This document shows, piece by piece, positions 25,420 through 36,769 of a stretch of DNA of 64,000 bases. The position numbers and the translations under genes were made by a program. Under the pieces are notes generated by a model, which worked only from the letters and a program-made list of their open reading frames with translations, was not told the origin of the DNA and made no database searches. This stretch comes from Ursus arctos (lineage: Eukaryota; Chordata; Mammalia; Carnivora; Ursidae). The stretch is taken from NCBI RefSeq assembly GCF_023065955.2, contig NW_026623019.1, positions 18,852,350 to 18,916,349 on the forward strand. The letters run 5' to 3'. How positions within the stretch are numbered: the first letter of the stretch is position 1; each line of letters begins with the position of its first letter.

Positions 25420-26255
25420 TAACCACGTTAAAAGGAACAAAGGTAAATCTCCATTTACCAACAGTAGAGAACAGAAAAAGTGAAAAAAGTAAGCAGAAAC
25501 TGTTGTCAGCCTAACTCGTTTGGGACGTAGACTCAGATAGAGGCCTACGAAGCTGAGGGCCTAGATTATAAATGCTCATGGGAAGACAGATGTCATGGTT
25601 CCTAGCCCTGCAAGGCAAGGGACTGGTACTAACAACTATGCTTAAAACCTGGAATCTTGCAAGACTTTCTGTTAAACAGGAATCAAGAAAATTTTTGCTC
25701 ATTGTCCCAGAGAAATGGCAATTAAACTTTCATCCATTAAGAGTGGTGGATGAGGAGAAACTCACACACATAGAAACAAAACCCAAGCTTGAGTCATATT
25801 TCAATTCATAGAGAATTACAGTTGTCAAAGCATAAGAAAGTAATGTGTTGTCTTCAAAGGACTGAGAAAGGATAAAAATCAACTTAGACTTTAATATTCC
25901 TCCAGCTATCATTCAATAATAATGATAAAATAAAGACAAAGTTTACTACATATTGATCCTCACCAAAAACTTATTAAAGAATGTACTTCTGCAAACTAAT
26001 AATATTAATAATATAATAATGATAATAAGTACAGAAGGAAAAATCAGGATAAATAAGCAATGAGAAAGAGAGAAATTGGTAAGTATTTTGGCAATATAAA
26101 TAAGCACTGACAATGATGATGAAATGAATATAATAAAGCATATTGGGGTTTAAAAACAAAGGTGGATTCATAGGATGGGGGGAAGGGAAAATTATGGCTG
26201 AATATGTTATAAACATACTGACTACATTATAAGTGCCCTTCATTCTTAACCCCTA
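25420..26255. other. No recognised features
   Basis: Unassigned. An AAT-rich stretch at 25.99-26.03 kb is low-complexity. Open frames on the two strands overlap and show nothing gene-like. Confidence 0.4.
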
Positions 26256-26259
26256 TTTC

Positions 26260-27230
26260 AATTGACTAATGCTTTATTTTGCCTAAGCTTTATTTTTTTT
26301 GGATACTAACATAGCTTTCTTTTTTCTTTTTCTTTTTCTTTTTTTTTTTGTCTGGTATATCTTTTTCCATCTTTTCCATCTTTGTCTGGTATATATTTGT
26401 CTGGTATATCTTTTTCCATTATTTTACCTTCAGTCTTCCTGGTCCTTGAAGTTTAGGTGACTCACATAAATCACATGCAGTTGAATTTTGCTTGTTTTAA
26501 TCCAACCTCAGAATTTTTTTCTTACAAATAATAATTTATTACATTTATATTTAATGTGATTAATAAAATGTTTGAAATTCATTCTTCCATCTTATTTGTG
26601 CTTTTTATTTGCCCTGCTTTTTTCTATGCTTTTTTTATTCTCTTTTCTTTAGGGTTAATATTATGTTTATTCCATTCTCTTCCCTTATTGTCGTAGATAT
26701 TATACAAGCTATTTCTATTCTCTTAAAGTCTAAAGCTAATCATTAGTACCCTATTCCAAATAATACAAGACCTTTAGAATACGAATCTCACACATCCTCT
26801 CTTACCTGTTACTGTTGCCCAATATTTAATTACATCTTGTATTTATAATCCTCAAATTTAATACTATAGTTAATGTTTTATTCAGTTAAATATTTACCCA
26901 TGTTTTTTACCAGTTCCTTCACTCTCCACTCTTCCTTGGATCTCAAACCTTTTGCTAGGATTACTTACCTTCTTTTTTACATAATATTTAAAAACATCTG
27001 TTAATATGGGTTGGTTGGTTGGTGGTAGGCCCTCTCAGTTTTTGCTTTGCTAAAAATGTGTTTATTTCACATCTGTTATTGAATACCTTGCAAGATAAAT
27101 AATTATGCATTTACAGTGTTTTTCTGTATATTGGTGGTTAAGTTATATAATGCTTTTCTATTCTTTTAGTGGTTATCCCTCAAATTATAACACATACTGA
27201 TTTTTTTAATCCCACTTAGGTTTCATTATG
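26260..27230 (-). repeat. L1M 5'-side fragment (minus)
   Basis: Antisense text typical of the 5' part of old mammalian L1: 'tttatatttaatgtgattaataaaatg', 'tcttatttgtgctttttatttgccc', 'cacatctgttattgaatacc', 'agtggttatccctcaaattataacacatactg'. It contains a local triplication at 26.35 kb. Confidence 0.5.
26348..26409. repeat. Triplicated TTGTCTGGTATAT word
   Basis: TTGTCTGGTATAT occurs at 26348, 26382 and 26397, with 'ctttttccat' following the first and third copies. This is a local slippage product within L1-derived sequence. Confidence 0.85.
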
Positions 27231-27289
27231 AATACTAAAGCTAAGGCTTTATATCTTTCTCCATTATCAAAAACTCATTTGATATTGCC

Positions 27290-27690
27290 TCTCCCTCATC
27301 ATATGCATTGATTGACAAAAATTTAAGTTTGGAAATACTAAGTGTTAGCATGACATGTGGGAAATGGGAAGGTCCATATACTTCAGGTGAGGATGTAAGT
27401 GGGCAAATTGTTCTGGAGAGCAATTTGGAATTATCTAACAAAGTTGAAAATGTTCATCCCTTACAATGCAGTAATTCCACTTCTAAGTATATACACATGC
27501 TCACATACATTCACAAGGAAATGCGGGCATCCATAGGAGCATTATCGGTAATTGCAAAAAGGTGGAATACCTAAATGTCCACTGAGATGGATAAACAAAC
27601 TACTATTAATGTAATGTTAAATTAAAAATTAATTACACAGCAGTTGAAATTAATGAAAGCAATCTATTAAAATGGATAGATGTTGAGTAC
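27290..27690 (+). repeat. Old L1 3' end (plus)
   Basis: 'gtgaggatgtaagtgggcaaattgttctggagagcaatttgg', 'cccttacaatgcagtaattccacttctaagtatatacac', 'gtaattgcaaaaaggtggaatacctaaatgtcc' are the L1 3' end in plus orientation. The 88-codon plus frame here is a decayed ORF2 C-terminus. Confidence 0.75.
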
Positions 27691-28107
27691 ACTTGCAGTG
27701 TGACGCCTTTTATTTATTTATTTTCATCAGTACTACCTATTGTTATGTACATATTGGCAACTTAGGAAGATTTGGATGCATGCCACCTTTAGGGAAGGGA
27801 GGGAAGAAAAAAAGAAAAATGTTGGGGAAGGGAGAGGGAGTTAGAAAGGCTAGGGGGATTCAACTATATCTATAATGTGTTTCTTTGCAAAACGAAAAAG
27901 GTCTGAAGCAAAGTGTTCACATTTTCCAGATTTGTTCACAGAGCAAATACTTTTGATATTTTCTACTTTGATTTTTGTCCGTTTATGTTTTAATAATTAA
28001 TTTATGAATATGTGCAAGTATATATAAATAACAGTATGGAATTAAAATCTAAGAGAGACAGATTTCAGACACAGTTTCAGCCTCTCGATTTATGCCTCTG
28101 AACTTCT

Positions 28108-28309
28108 TTTTTTTTTTTTTAAAGATTTTATTTATTTATTCAACAGAGATAGAGACAGCCAGCGAGAGAGGGAACACAAGCAGCGGGAGTGGGAGAGGAA
28201 GAAGCAGGCTCCTAGCAGAGGAGCCTGATGTGGGGCTCGATCCCACAACGCCGGGATCACACCCTGAGCCGAAGGCAGACGCTTAACCGCTGTGCCACCC
28301 AGGCGCCCC
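28108..28309 (-). repeat. Young ursid-type CAN-SINE (minus)
   Basis: Full-length young variant ('cccacaacgccgggatcacaccctgagccgaaggcagacg'). Perfect 17-bp TSD TATGCCTCTGAACTTCT at 28091-28107 and 28310-28326. The plus frame of 64 codons across it is a translated SINE. Confidence 0.97.
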
Positions 28310-28379
28310 TATGCCTCTGAACTTCTAAGACATGGCTGGCTGCCACTCTCCCTAACATTCTTGCCATACCTCCTCGTCA

Positions 28380-30375
28380 CTTCAGTATGCACGTAGACAA
28401 TCATTCCAGTCACGGGTTCTCTCTAGTAATCACTCCCTAGATGGCACCCCTCCATGACCACTGGCTTCTACCATCTAACTTCCCAGCTCGCTCCACCTTA
28501 TACCTCAGTTCCAACAATTCCTCAGCCACAAAGAGACCTATAATTCCAACTGTCCCACTGCTCTGACTACAACTCCCACCTCAAGTTCTAAGTCTGTCAT
28601 TATCTCTTCCTTGCTCAGTACTCTTCCAGCTGAACCAAAATTCTGCTTGATCCCCTCCCTTTATCTACTCTGGACCTGTGCCAAGATGGATGAATATGGC
28701 TGAAGAGAAGCCCACAACAATGCTGAAGGGGTTCTCTTTAAATTCATGACTAAAACCTTCAGAAGACCGTTATTGCTCCCCAGCAATGAAACTGGTTTCT
28801 TTACTTTATCCTCTCTTCCAAAATTTTAGAGCATAATTTTATTTTATTGATTATGTTTCCTTTCACTTCTACCACCTCCTTCTCCCTCTTCAATCATTAA
28901 ATATTCTTGCTTCCTGTTTCTCTGGAATAAACAAATAAATAAAAGCATTTAGAAAAGAACTTGTACACATTTCCATCATTGTATTCACCGGTCCTCCTGC
29001 ATCTGCACCCACTTTCTCTGCCATATGCTGTTCCCTACTTTTACTATGGATAAATTGTCTTTGCTCCTATCTTTATGCAACTTCCCCCACTCTGCACTGA
29101 TCCTGTTCCCACTTACCTGCTCAAATCACCCCTCCCTCTTCTGTATCATCCATTTTTCTATATATATAGATTCATTCTCATCAGCATGAAATATACTATA
29201 ATTCCTCCAATATTAAGAAAAAACCCACCTTGCTCCAACATTCTCCTCAACTACCACTCCATTTCTCTGTTCCTCTTAATAGCTAGATTTCTTGAAGGAG
29301 TTATATCTACAGCTATATAGCTTTTCTACTTCCTTTCTTCCCATTGTCTTGAACCAATGCTAATCAGTCTTTCATCCCTGCTTCTGTACAGATAGCTTTT
29401 GTCAAGTTCACCTTTAATCTGCACATTGTCAAATCTAATAGATGATTGTTTGACTTCATCTTACAGGACTTAGTTGTAGGATTTGAAGCAGTTGATTAAT
29501 CTCTCCTCCCTGAAATGCTTTCTTCACTTGGCTTGTTAAGTTCCACTTCTCCTCTTTCCATTTTAGTGAAAATCCATTTTAGTCCTCTTTTTCTCCTTCT
29601 TTCCCCATTTTCCTGACCTGTGAACACTGGAATGTCTCAAGGCAGGGCTCAAATTTTAAACTTCTTCTCTTACATATCTTTGGTGATTGCTTTGATGATC
29701 TCATTGAGTATTATGGATATAAAGGTCACCTATATGCTGATGACTCCAAAAGTTTTATCTCCCAACACCAGCCTCATATAGCAGCTATCTACCCAACATT
29801 TCCTTCTGAATGTCTGATAGCCATCTCAAACTTATTATGTATTGAATAGAACTCATGATTCCCAACTCCTTCCCAACCTCAAACCTGAGCATCTTACAGT
29901 GCTCCCTGCTTAGTAGGTGGCAAGTCCATTCTTTCTGTGGCTCAGGCTACAATCCTCAGCTTTCTTGACTGCTGTCTTTCAACTCATATAACATTAACCC
30001 TGTTAGCATAAAATATTTCTAGAATCATTCTATTTCCAGCCATCTCCATCTCTGCCACACTGCTCCATACCACCATCATCTGTCTTCTGGACTGCTGCAG
30101 GAATCTCCCACTGGTCTTCTGTCCTTGCCCACTCCCAATGTCCTCTCCATAAAGGCTACAAAGTGATCATTTTAAGATGAAAATCAGATCTTATCCGTTC
30201 TCTGCTCAAACCTTCCAGTTGCTTCCCTTTATAAGTTATAGTGAAAAGCCAAGTCCTTAAAATCCCACCCCACCCCATTGTCCTCTCTGGCCTCATCTTC
30301 CCCATTGCTATTCCTTCCCCATTCCTTCCCCATTGTTAATCTTCCTCTAACTACTTCAAGTTTTATTTTTGTGTC
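28380..30375 (+). repeat. Long L2 LINE relic (RT region)
   Basis: A roughly 3-kb L2 in plus orientation, interrupted at 30.4-30.8 kb and resuming to 31.27 kb. Visible landmarks of L2 reverse transcriptase, in order: a frame at 29.22-29.32 kb resembling the 'NYHSISLFLLIARFLE' block (NYRPISLLPF-like in L2), 'gatttgaagcagttgattaat' (from the AFDTVDH block) near 29.48 kb, and a codon run for YADD at 29733-29744. These lie in different frames, so the gene has shifted and stopped many times. 'tggactgctgcaggaatctcccactggtcttc' and 'aaaatcagatcttatccgttctctgctcaaacc' mark the 3' region. The part before about 28.9 kb is less certain. Confidence 0.8.
29733..29744 (+). other. Fossil YADD catalytic motif of L2 RT
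   Basis: TAT GCT GAT GAC encodes Tyr-Ala-Asp-Asp, followed by Ser-Lys. In non-LTR retrotransposons these aspartates bind the catalytic metal of reverse transcriptase. The surrounding frame is broken, so it is not functional. Confidence 0.75.
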
Positions 30376-30379
30376 CCAG

Positions 30380-30543
30380 AAAATGGACACCTATGGCAGT
30401 TAACAGCATGATTACCAGGACTATTACTTGGGTTTGAATTTCAACTCAACCTACTAGATGCAATGTCTTGGCTAGGTTATTTACTCTTCCTGTGTGTTTC
30501 TTTCTATAATTAGAAATAGCAGAACCTGACCATAGGGTTCCAT
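30380..30543 (+). repeat. MIR SINE, left part
   Basis: 'ttacttgggtttgaatttcaactcaacctactagatgcaatgtcttggctaggttatttactcttcc' is a diverged plus-strand MIR. It is interrupted by the MER5A-like element and its tail resumes after 30.74 kb. Confidence 0.65.
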
Positions 30544-30739
30544 CAGTGTTTCTCAGTGGGGGATGATTTTGCCCCCTGGAAGACATTTGGCAATTTGGAG
30601 GACATTTGTGTTTGCTACAACGTAGGAGGTACTACTAGTATCTAGTGGTTAGAGTCCAAACGTACAACTGAACATCCTAGAACACAGAGGCTAGCTCTCA
30701 AAATCAAAATATTAATAGTGCTGTGGTTGAGAAAACTTG
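30544..30739 (+). mobile_element. MER5A-like hAT DNA transposon
   Basis: Near end-to-end match in order to a MER5A-type non-autonomous hAT element: 'cagtgtttctcagtgggggatgattttgccccctggaagacatttggcaat', 'catctagtggttagag'-like text, 'aacatcctagaac' and 'aatagtgctgtggttgagaaaactt'. It has terminal inverted repeats but no transposase. It lies inside a MIR that itself lies inside an L2. Confidence 0.85.
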
Positions 30740-30840
30740 GATTATGTTGTAAAAATTAAATGCCTCAATATCTGTAAATCATTTAGAATAGTACCTAGTA
30801 TGTATTAAGTGCTTTATTAGTATTGGTTAATTTTTTTAAA
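30740..30840 (+). repeat. MIR SINE, right part
   Basis: 'tctgtaaatcatttagaatagtacctagtatgtattaagtgctttattagtattgg' is a MIR tail in plus orientation and completes the split MIR. Confidence 0.6.
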
Positions 30841-30874
30841 AAATACATACCTTATATGTGTATACAGCGTATAC

Positions 30875-31275
30875 ACATCGACTCCCCATCCAGCAGTGCT
30901 GGCAGCTCCCTGTACATGGAATGTTCTTCCCACAGATAGCCACATTCTGTACTCACCCACTGCTCACAAATCTTGCTCACCTACCATCTCATCAGAGGGA
31001 ACTTTGACCACCAATGTTGCCACTTTCTCCCCTCTTGTTCGGCTGCGTTTTTCTCCCATTCCATGTTCAGCACGTGCGATACTATGCATTTATTTATTGG
31101 TAGATTGTCCAGACTCCAAAATATTTGGTTGCTGCTCCAATATTATACTTATATCCTGCGTGCATTTGTTTTAATGCTACAGAATAGATTGCAAGATGCT
31201 TGCAGTCATGAATCATAATTTATTATGTGTTATCATCTGTCAATTCCAGTGTAGCACTCTGCAAACAATGGGTGG
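30875..31275 (+). repeat. L2 3' end, resumed
   Basis: 'ctccctgtacatggaatgttcttcccacagatagccacattct', 'ctcatcagagggaactttgaccacc' and 'tattatactt...gctacagaatagattgcaagatgcttgcag' are the L2 3' end downstream of the nested MIR/MER5A. Confidence 0.65.
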
Positions 31276-32435
31276 CCAGCCAAAATTTGTGGACATCTTC
31301 AGCAAGCCGTTGGAGACGTGGGCTTTAAGTGGGGGAAGGAGTGTGAACTCAGATATGGCTCTTTTGGAATCATTTGAAGTACGCAATTATCCAAATAATT
31401 CAGACCCAGAGAATAGCTTTTAATTGAAAAAGTACTTACTAAGAGGGAATTAGCCACCTCATTGGTCTTCATTAATCTTAGTCTTATGATCAATCCCTGA
31501 ATTCTTCCTCTGAAGATAGAACGATTTTGATGATTGTAGAATATAAATCAGGTAGCAGTTCGGAGTTTCAGAACCAATTACCAGAGGGCAATATTATATC
31601 AGGAATTGGAAAAGGAAGGGGAAGGAGAGCAACTGGGATTTTCTTGAGTAAATACAATATAGAGTAATTCAGCTGTGAAGAGCACATATGAGACCCCCAG
31701 TGCATCTACATTTGGGGAGAAATGGAACTTTAAAGATGTGCTTTCTTGTGGGAAAAGCCCTTTTTATTACAAATATACTCCCAGTAAGTGGCAGTTTTCA
31801 TACCAAAATGGTGCCGCATTCATAGCACATCACCTGTCTCATGTGACAAAAGCATGGAATGTGCAAGCCATTTCTGAGTGCTTTAAATTCTTTGGAGACT
31901 GTGCAGATTATATTATATGGTATTTACGGAAATAAGTGCTGCCTTAGTCAGTTGGTAAAAACACTTCCAGTGTTACCCTCCCCCATTTTCACAAACACAA
32001 AACTCCAGAGATGCGTTCTCAGGGGCTGATGTCAGCTCACAAGTGGTGTTTGTTGCTTTTGTTTTAATTTTATTTCTTGCCCACCAGTAGTATGATTTAA
32101 AATTATCTTGACACATGTTGATTATAAAAATTATTTTTATTTTATTTCAAGAGAATTATTTTAAAATTTGAGCAAATAATGAACAGACAAGCTTAAAGTT
32201 CAGACTTTGTGAATGCCCAATTCCTTGGAAAATTGCTGTCATACTCAGGAAATAAAAATTTGCATCAAATTTGATCTATGCTCGTTTGTTGTAATGCTCT
32301 TTCTTTACACTTGTGTGTATATGTATGTGTGTATGATCCAGGCAATAAGAAACATTCCCTGGAGAGCAAATATTTTTTTTCTATTTTCATGTGACTTTTT
32401 TTCTTTGTTTAAACTATCCTTCAATGTTATTCACT
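31276..32435. other. Unassigned DNA
   Basis: No family recognised. An 86-codon plus frame at 31675-31935 has ordinary amino-acid composition but no motif, start context or splice context. Confidence 0.4.
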
Positions 32436-32439
32436 TAAT

Positions 32440-32700
32440 ATGAACCTCCCTTCCTATCCAAGCTTATTTACTAGTTACCCTTACCACGTGCTCTCTTTGC
32501 TGGACCCACTGGCCTCCTTATTTTTTCCTTTATGTATTCTCACATATGCCTGTGTGTTTCCACCTTGGCCTCCTTTCTCATGCCATGCCTCCATCTCCTC
32601 TTTCTCTGCCTGTCCAAATCCCGTCCTTTCTTCGTACCTCAATTCCTCCGTTATCACATTTCTGCTTTGACCCACAATGTTCTATCTGTCCTCTAAGCTT
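32440..32700 (+). repeat. Possible L2 3' fragment (plus)
   Basis: Pyrimidine-rich text with 'ccactggcctccttattttttcc ... cacatatgcctgtg' resembles the L2 3' region. Weak. Confidence 0.35.
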
Positions 32701-32738
32701 ACAATAGCTAAACAGTTGTGAGTTTAAAGGGTAGATTA

Positions 32739-32944
32739 GGGGTGCCTGGGTGGCTCAGTCGTTAAGCGTCTGCCTTCGGCTCAGGGCGTGATCCTGGCGT
32801 TCTGGGATCGAGCCCCACATCAGGCTCCTCTGCTGGGAGCCTGGTTCTTCCTCTCCCACTCCCCCTGCTTGTCTCTCTCTCACTGGCTGTCTCTCTCACT
32901 GGCTGTCTCTGTGTCAAATAAATAAAATCTTTAAAAAAAATAAA
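32739..32944 (+). repeat. Young ursid-type CAN-SINE
   Basis: Full-length with AATAAAATCTTT tail. Perfect 15-bp TSD TTAAAGGGTAGATTA at 32724-32738 and 32945-32959. An internal duplication of the unit 'ctctctcactggctgt' near 32.87-32.91 kb distinguishes this copy. Confidence 0.97.
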
Positions 32945-32994
32945 TTAAAGGGTAGATTAAGGAAGAGACACCTGCAAAAGAGAAAGAAATGAGG

Positions 32995-33720
32995 TACAGT
33001 TGATTCTGATTATTCACTGTAGTTCTAGTCTATTAGGTCACCACCAACATTGAATTAGAGAATACTGAGCCTTTGCTCCTAGGGGAAGTACAAGGTTAGG
33101 TTCCTGCAAGCCTCTGGTCATAATATTTTCATCAGGAGATAAGCATGTATTATTTTATGTATGTTTCAATTCAAAGACACCTTATTTAATAGATATTGTT
33201 GATTTATTAGCATTGAATTCATGACCAACAGCACCATATCTTATGCCTGAAAGACGACATTTTTTTCATAAGGCACATCACAGTTTTCTTGCTCTTAGAC
33301 ATTAGATAGCACTTCACCAATATGCTTTAGGGCCATTTTAAACAGGGAAAATCACCAATAAGAAGCACAAAAATGCAAAAAAAAAAAAAAATATATATAT
33401 ATATAGTATATATATATGTGTGTATATATATATATATACATATATATATATACGGCACTAAATTGACTGTGAAGGGGACACTTGTTTTCAGTATGAGAGC
33501 TGAAATAAGGAAGCCAAGCATTGTCTTTGCATAACCTCAGCTGGGAACATACATGTCAAGCACCTCAAATTTTTCACCACTCTGTACCTGTCCGTGAATG
33601 ACTGAGAGAGGGCCACAAATATGATTTGGGAGTTACAAGTACATTTTAGCCACCAGGGCAAATAATCTTCCAATGATGAGGATCTGCTGTAGTCAGACAT
33701 GCTCTAAGAAGCCATGGTGA
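32995..33720. repeat. Interspersed-repeat-like sequence, family unknown
   Basis: 'aggggaagtacaaggttaggttcctgcaagcctctggtcataatatttt' and the text to about 33.7 kb feel like a dispersed DNA-transposon-type repeat, but I cannot name the family. An AT microsatellite (33.38-33.45 kb) interrupts it. Confidence 0.25.
33378..33453. repeat. A-run plus (AT)n compound microsatellite
   Basis: An A run followed by alternating TA with small TG and TAC interruptions. It is self-complementary over tens of bases, so it can extrude a cruciform, and it is probably length-variable. Confidence 0.95.
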
Positions 33721-33874
33721 ATGTATCAGTTCTTACATCATAGAAAAGGAAGAAGACTGTTTGCAGTGGAGTGAAGAGGAAGTGTTGAGTGCAGTGAAGT
33801 GGCCAGAGTGTTGAAGGAATAAGTCTGGCAAGTTTCAAGGGGAGGGACTAGAAAATAGAAAGCTTCCTAAAGGT

Positions 33875-33899
33875 AAAAAAAAAAAAAAAAAAAAAAAAA
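33875..33899. repeat. 25-nt poly-A run
   Basis: An uninterrupted A run with no recognisable retroelement to its left. It may be the tail of an unrecognised retroposed sequence or simple expansion. Confidence 0.8.
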
Positions 33900-33900
33900 G

Positions 33901-36610
33901 CCTAGCCTTTTCCCCAACCAGATCAGCGATACAGAGATTCAACTGAGTCCAGTGTAAGTGTATTCTACCTAATCTGAGAAAGCAGCCAGAAGAAAGAAGG
34001 CACTTTGAGGATTAATAAATGTACCTGCTGGACAGCTCTGTGTGCGATGTTGGCAATCAACTTTTGTTTATAAAACAAATTAAGCCTCATGTGGAGTAAG
34101 CAGCACAGGCGGGTTAATTCCAGTGATGGCTAGTAAGTTGGCTGTAAAAGAACACAGTGATATTCGACACATTTTCCTTGTAGATTTTGAACCTCGCACC
34201 CCACTTGACACATTAGTGGACTCAGGGGAAGAACGTGGTTTTCAAATGAGTACTATTCTTTATGGTTCACAAAGTGATATTCACTCAAACTTAATTATAA
34301 CCATAAATGTCTCTAATGTTTAAAAGTACAAATAAAAAAAGCTGTGTCTTTTAAAACTCTTACAAAGCTAAGAAAACTTCTTTTAAATTGAAAAATGATA
34401 TATGCTTAATCTGTTCTTTTAAGGGACCACTAAACACATCTTTTTACATATAAACAATTTAAATAAAATGAAAGGAACAAAATTCTTCAATTTGCAAAAT
34501 GGCTGTTGAATCAACAACCAGAGAGAATTTGCTACAAGAGAAGACAGATGTTTTCAACTTTTTTTTTTTCTCACATAATCTCTAAACTCATATTTTATGT
34601 GGGGAAAATCACAGTTTATAAGAAAGACCTCTGTGAAACAATTTACAGGGTATTATTTATTTTTTCAACCATTTCTATTACCTCGTTGGAACAAAACACT
34701 GAGTAGCCAGAATAAAAGGGGATATTTAAGCAACAGGGAGGAATTCACTATGTAAACATAGTTTGACTATTCTGGTCAATATCAGGTAAAATGTTGACCC
34801 CTAAAGCCCTCGGTATAATAACTGTGTCAGTGTGAGTAGTAAGAATGGTGCACGTAGAGTTCTACTTTGCGCATGACTAAGTTCCTTCCAGACAGTCACC
34901 TCAGTGCTCCCTCTCCTAGGTGAGAATGATAAACTCTGGCCAAACTATGAAACTCAACTCCCTGAAAGCACTGAAAAGCGAACAAATACGCAGCTTCAGA
35001 AGGAAGTCAGCCCTTGGAGGAAGAGCACGGCACAGGGTGAGTTCCCTATTTGTTTTCAGCTTCCGGCCTTGAAGTTGGGTGTAGTTACCACCATGGGGGG
35101 CAGCTGAAACTCCATATAACACTTGCAGTAGGACATACAGGAAGGAAGGGAGAGGTGGGGACGGAGCGGGGGAGCATCAGGAGCTTCGAGAAGCCCAGCT
35201 AACTGACTGACACAGTTGATGTAGCTTCTGTCTGAGGCCAACAGAGTTCTCTTCCATGGCTGCCTGGTAGCTGCTAAAAGACGACTCTCCCACTGAGACA
35301 TCTCATCCCCTTATTCCATCGAGAAGTGGAATTCAAACTCCGACTTCATCATAGGCTCACATCCTCAGAAGCTGCACGTCCTGTAGGAGACGGCTTTTCT
35401 CAGTTTTCTTTGGGGCAGCTGCCAAAGAAAGACGGCTTTTCTCAGGTTTTGGTTTTTGTGGGGGGTGGGGGGTACACCCAAAACGACTTGAAGTCCACAG
35501 AGAAGGCCCACAGCCACCAAGTGGACAGATTTCAGATGTTCAGTTTGAACCGCACACGAGCCCAGGATTCTCAGGCTGTGACTTCTGTGCGTGTTATTGT
35601 CTGCTGAGCAAGTGCTCTCGCGAGAGTGATCCTTAGGTTTTTGGCTGTGTGAGAATTTTGCATCCACAGTGAACCTTGTTGGCGGTAGTCTGGTTGAAAC
35701 CTGCTCTTCGTCTGTTTGCTTGTCCAATGGGAAGGGGGTAGCAAAGAGGGGTTAGAAATGTTGTTTTATTGTTTTATTTCATACTAAGAAGAGGTATAAC
35801 CTCGCTGAGAGGGTGACAAATTCAGTTATAGTCAACCAGTACTTGACAGGTTTTTATCAGAAAACCAAACAAGGGAAGAGTGTGTATGCCTGCTACCAGC
35901 TGTCACAGTATTGAACAATGAATGTTTGATGAAGGGACCTGCAAATACATCTCCGTGGAAGCCGGCTTTAAGTAGCAACTAGCTAACAAAATTAACAAGA
36001 AAGGCCCTTGGTGGAGGATATCAGAAGGAAAGGGGGAAAAAAAGGGAAACCAAAAATCTCCCAGTCCCTTTATTTGTTTAGGTGGTGTGTTGAAAGAGCC
36101 TCCACACAGGGTAGAATTTGAAATGCAGTTACAGTTCTGTGAAGGTAAATACACGGTCTTCATCTCAGCCCATACTGAACATACAGTTCAGGTAATTGTC
36201 GGATTTTCCAAATAAGTCGTGCTGTGAAAGCGGAAGCCAGTCTGCTGGAAAAGCGAGGGTTTGTTGTGCTTCTGAAGCAGCTCCTGGCCTCGTGCTGACA
36301 GGCCAGGGGACGCAGATGTAGCCAGCATGGCACCAGAGACAGGACCTGTCCACCTGCCCCGCGTTATGCAGATTTGGTTATCCTGTTCAGAAGCATGTTT
36401 TTTTTTCTGAAGACTAAAAAGCAACTAAAAAATCTCCTTGAGCCAACACAAAGACCTGTAGCTAAATATTCCTTTTTCTCTCTCCAGCCTGTTTTCCTCT
36501 GAAGTCAAAATCAGTGGTATTTTCTGCCTTCAAGGGAAAATGCCATGATTCTATTAAGCTATGTCGTTAACCCAGTTTCTCTCAGAACGTTGAATGAGAG
36601 AATAAAGCAC
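33901..36610. other. Apparently unique DNA, locally GC-richer
   Basis: From about 34.9 to 36.4 kb GC content rises and scattered CpGs appear, but not at island density. Overlapping frames occur on both strands (a 120-codon minus frame at 35365-35727, a 93-codon plus frame at 35326-35607) with no motif. I see no repeats. It could hold regulatory sequence; a CGCG-box palindrome lies at 35.6 kb. Confidence 0.4.
35615..35626. promoter_or_regulatory. CGCG-box palindrome (BANP-type site)
   Basis: CTCTCGCGAGAG is a perfect 12-bp palindrome containing TCTCGCGAGA, the element reported as the binding site of BANP and found in many CpG-island promoters. Here it lies outside any CpG island, so it may be methylated and inactive. 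There is no gene start visible beside it. Confidence 0.3.
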
Positions 36611-36626
36611 TATTGAAATGATACTT

Positions 36627-36756
36627 CAGGGATGCCTGGGTGGCTCAGTCGGTTAAGCGTCCGACTCTTGATCTCGGCTCAGGTCTCCATTTCAGGGTCG
36701 TGAGTTCAAATCCCACATTGGCCTCCATGCAGGGTGTGGAAACTACTATTAAAAAA
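36627..36756 (+). repeat. Short CAN-SINE (no CT stretch)
   Basis: A compact copy with head GATGCCTGGGTGGCTCAGTC, 'gttaagcgtccgactcttgatctcggctcagg', an almost ideal Pol III B box GTTCAAATCC at 36704-36713, and a short A tail. Perfect 12-bp TSD GAAATGATACTT at 36615-36626 and 36757-36768. It belongs to a different subfamily from the young ursid-type copies. Confidence 0.95.
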
Positions 36757-36769
36757 GAAATGATACTTT

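Noticed and set aside
28092..28286. 64-codon plus frame
   Set aside because: Translation of a minus-strand SINE.
33901..34400. Retroposed gene upstream or downstream of the 25-nt poly-A at 33.88 kb
   Set aside because: No coding frame or repeat is recognisable on the left of the A run, and no matching direct repeats were found.
35365..35727. 120-codon minus open frame
   Set aside because: Overlaps a plus frame of similar size in a GC-richer block; no motif, start context or splice sites. Treated as composition effect.
36627..36756. tRNA-like promoter boxes (near-perfect B box)
   Set aside because: These belong to the tRNA-Lys-derived SINE; there is no folded tRNA with an anticodon arm or 3' processing site.
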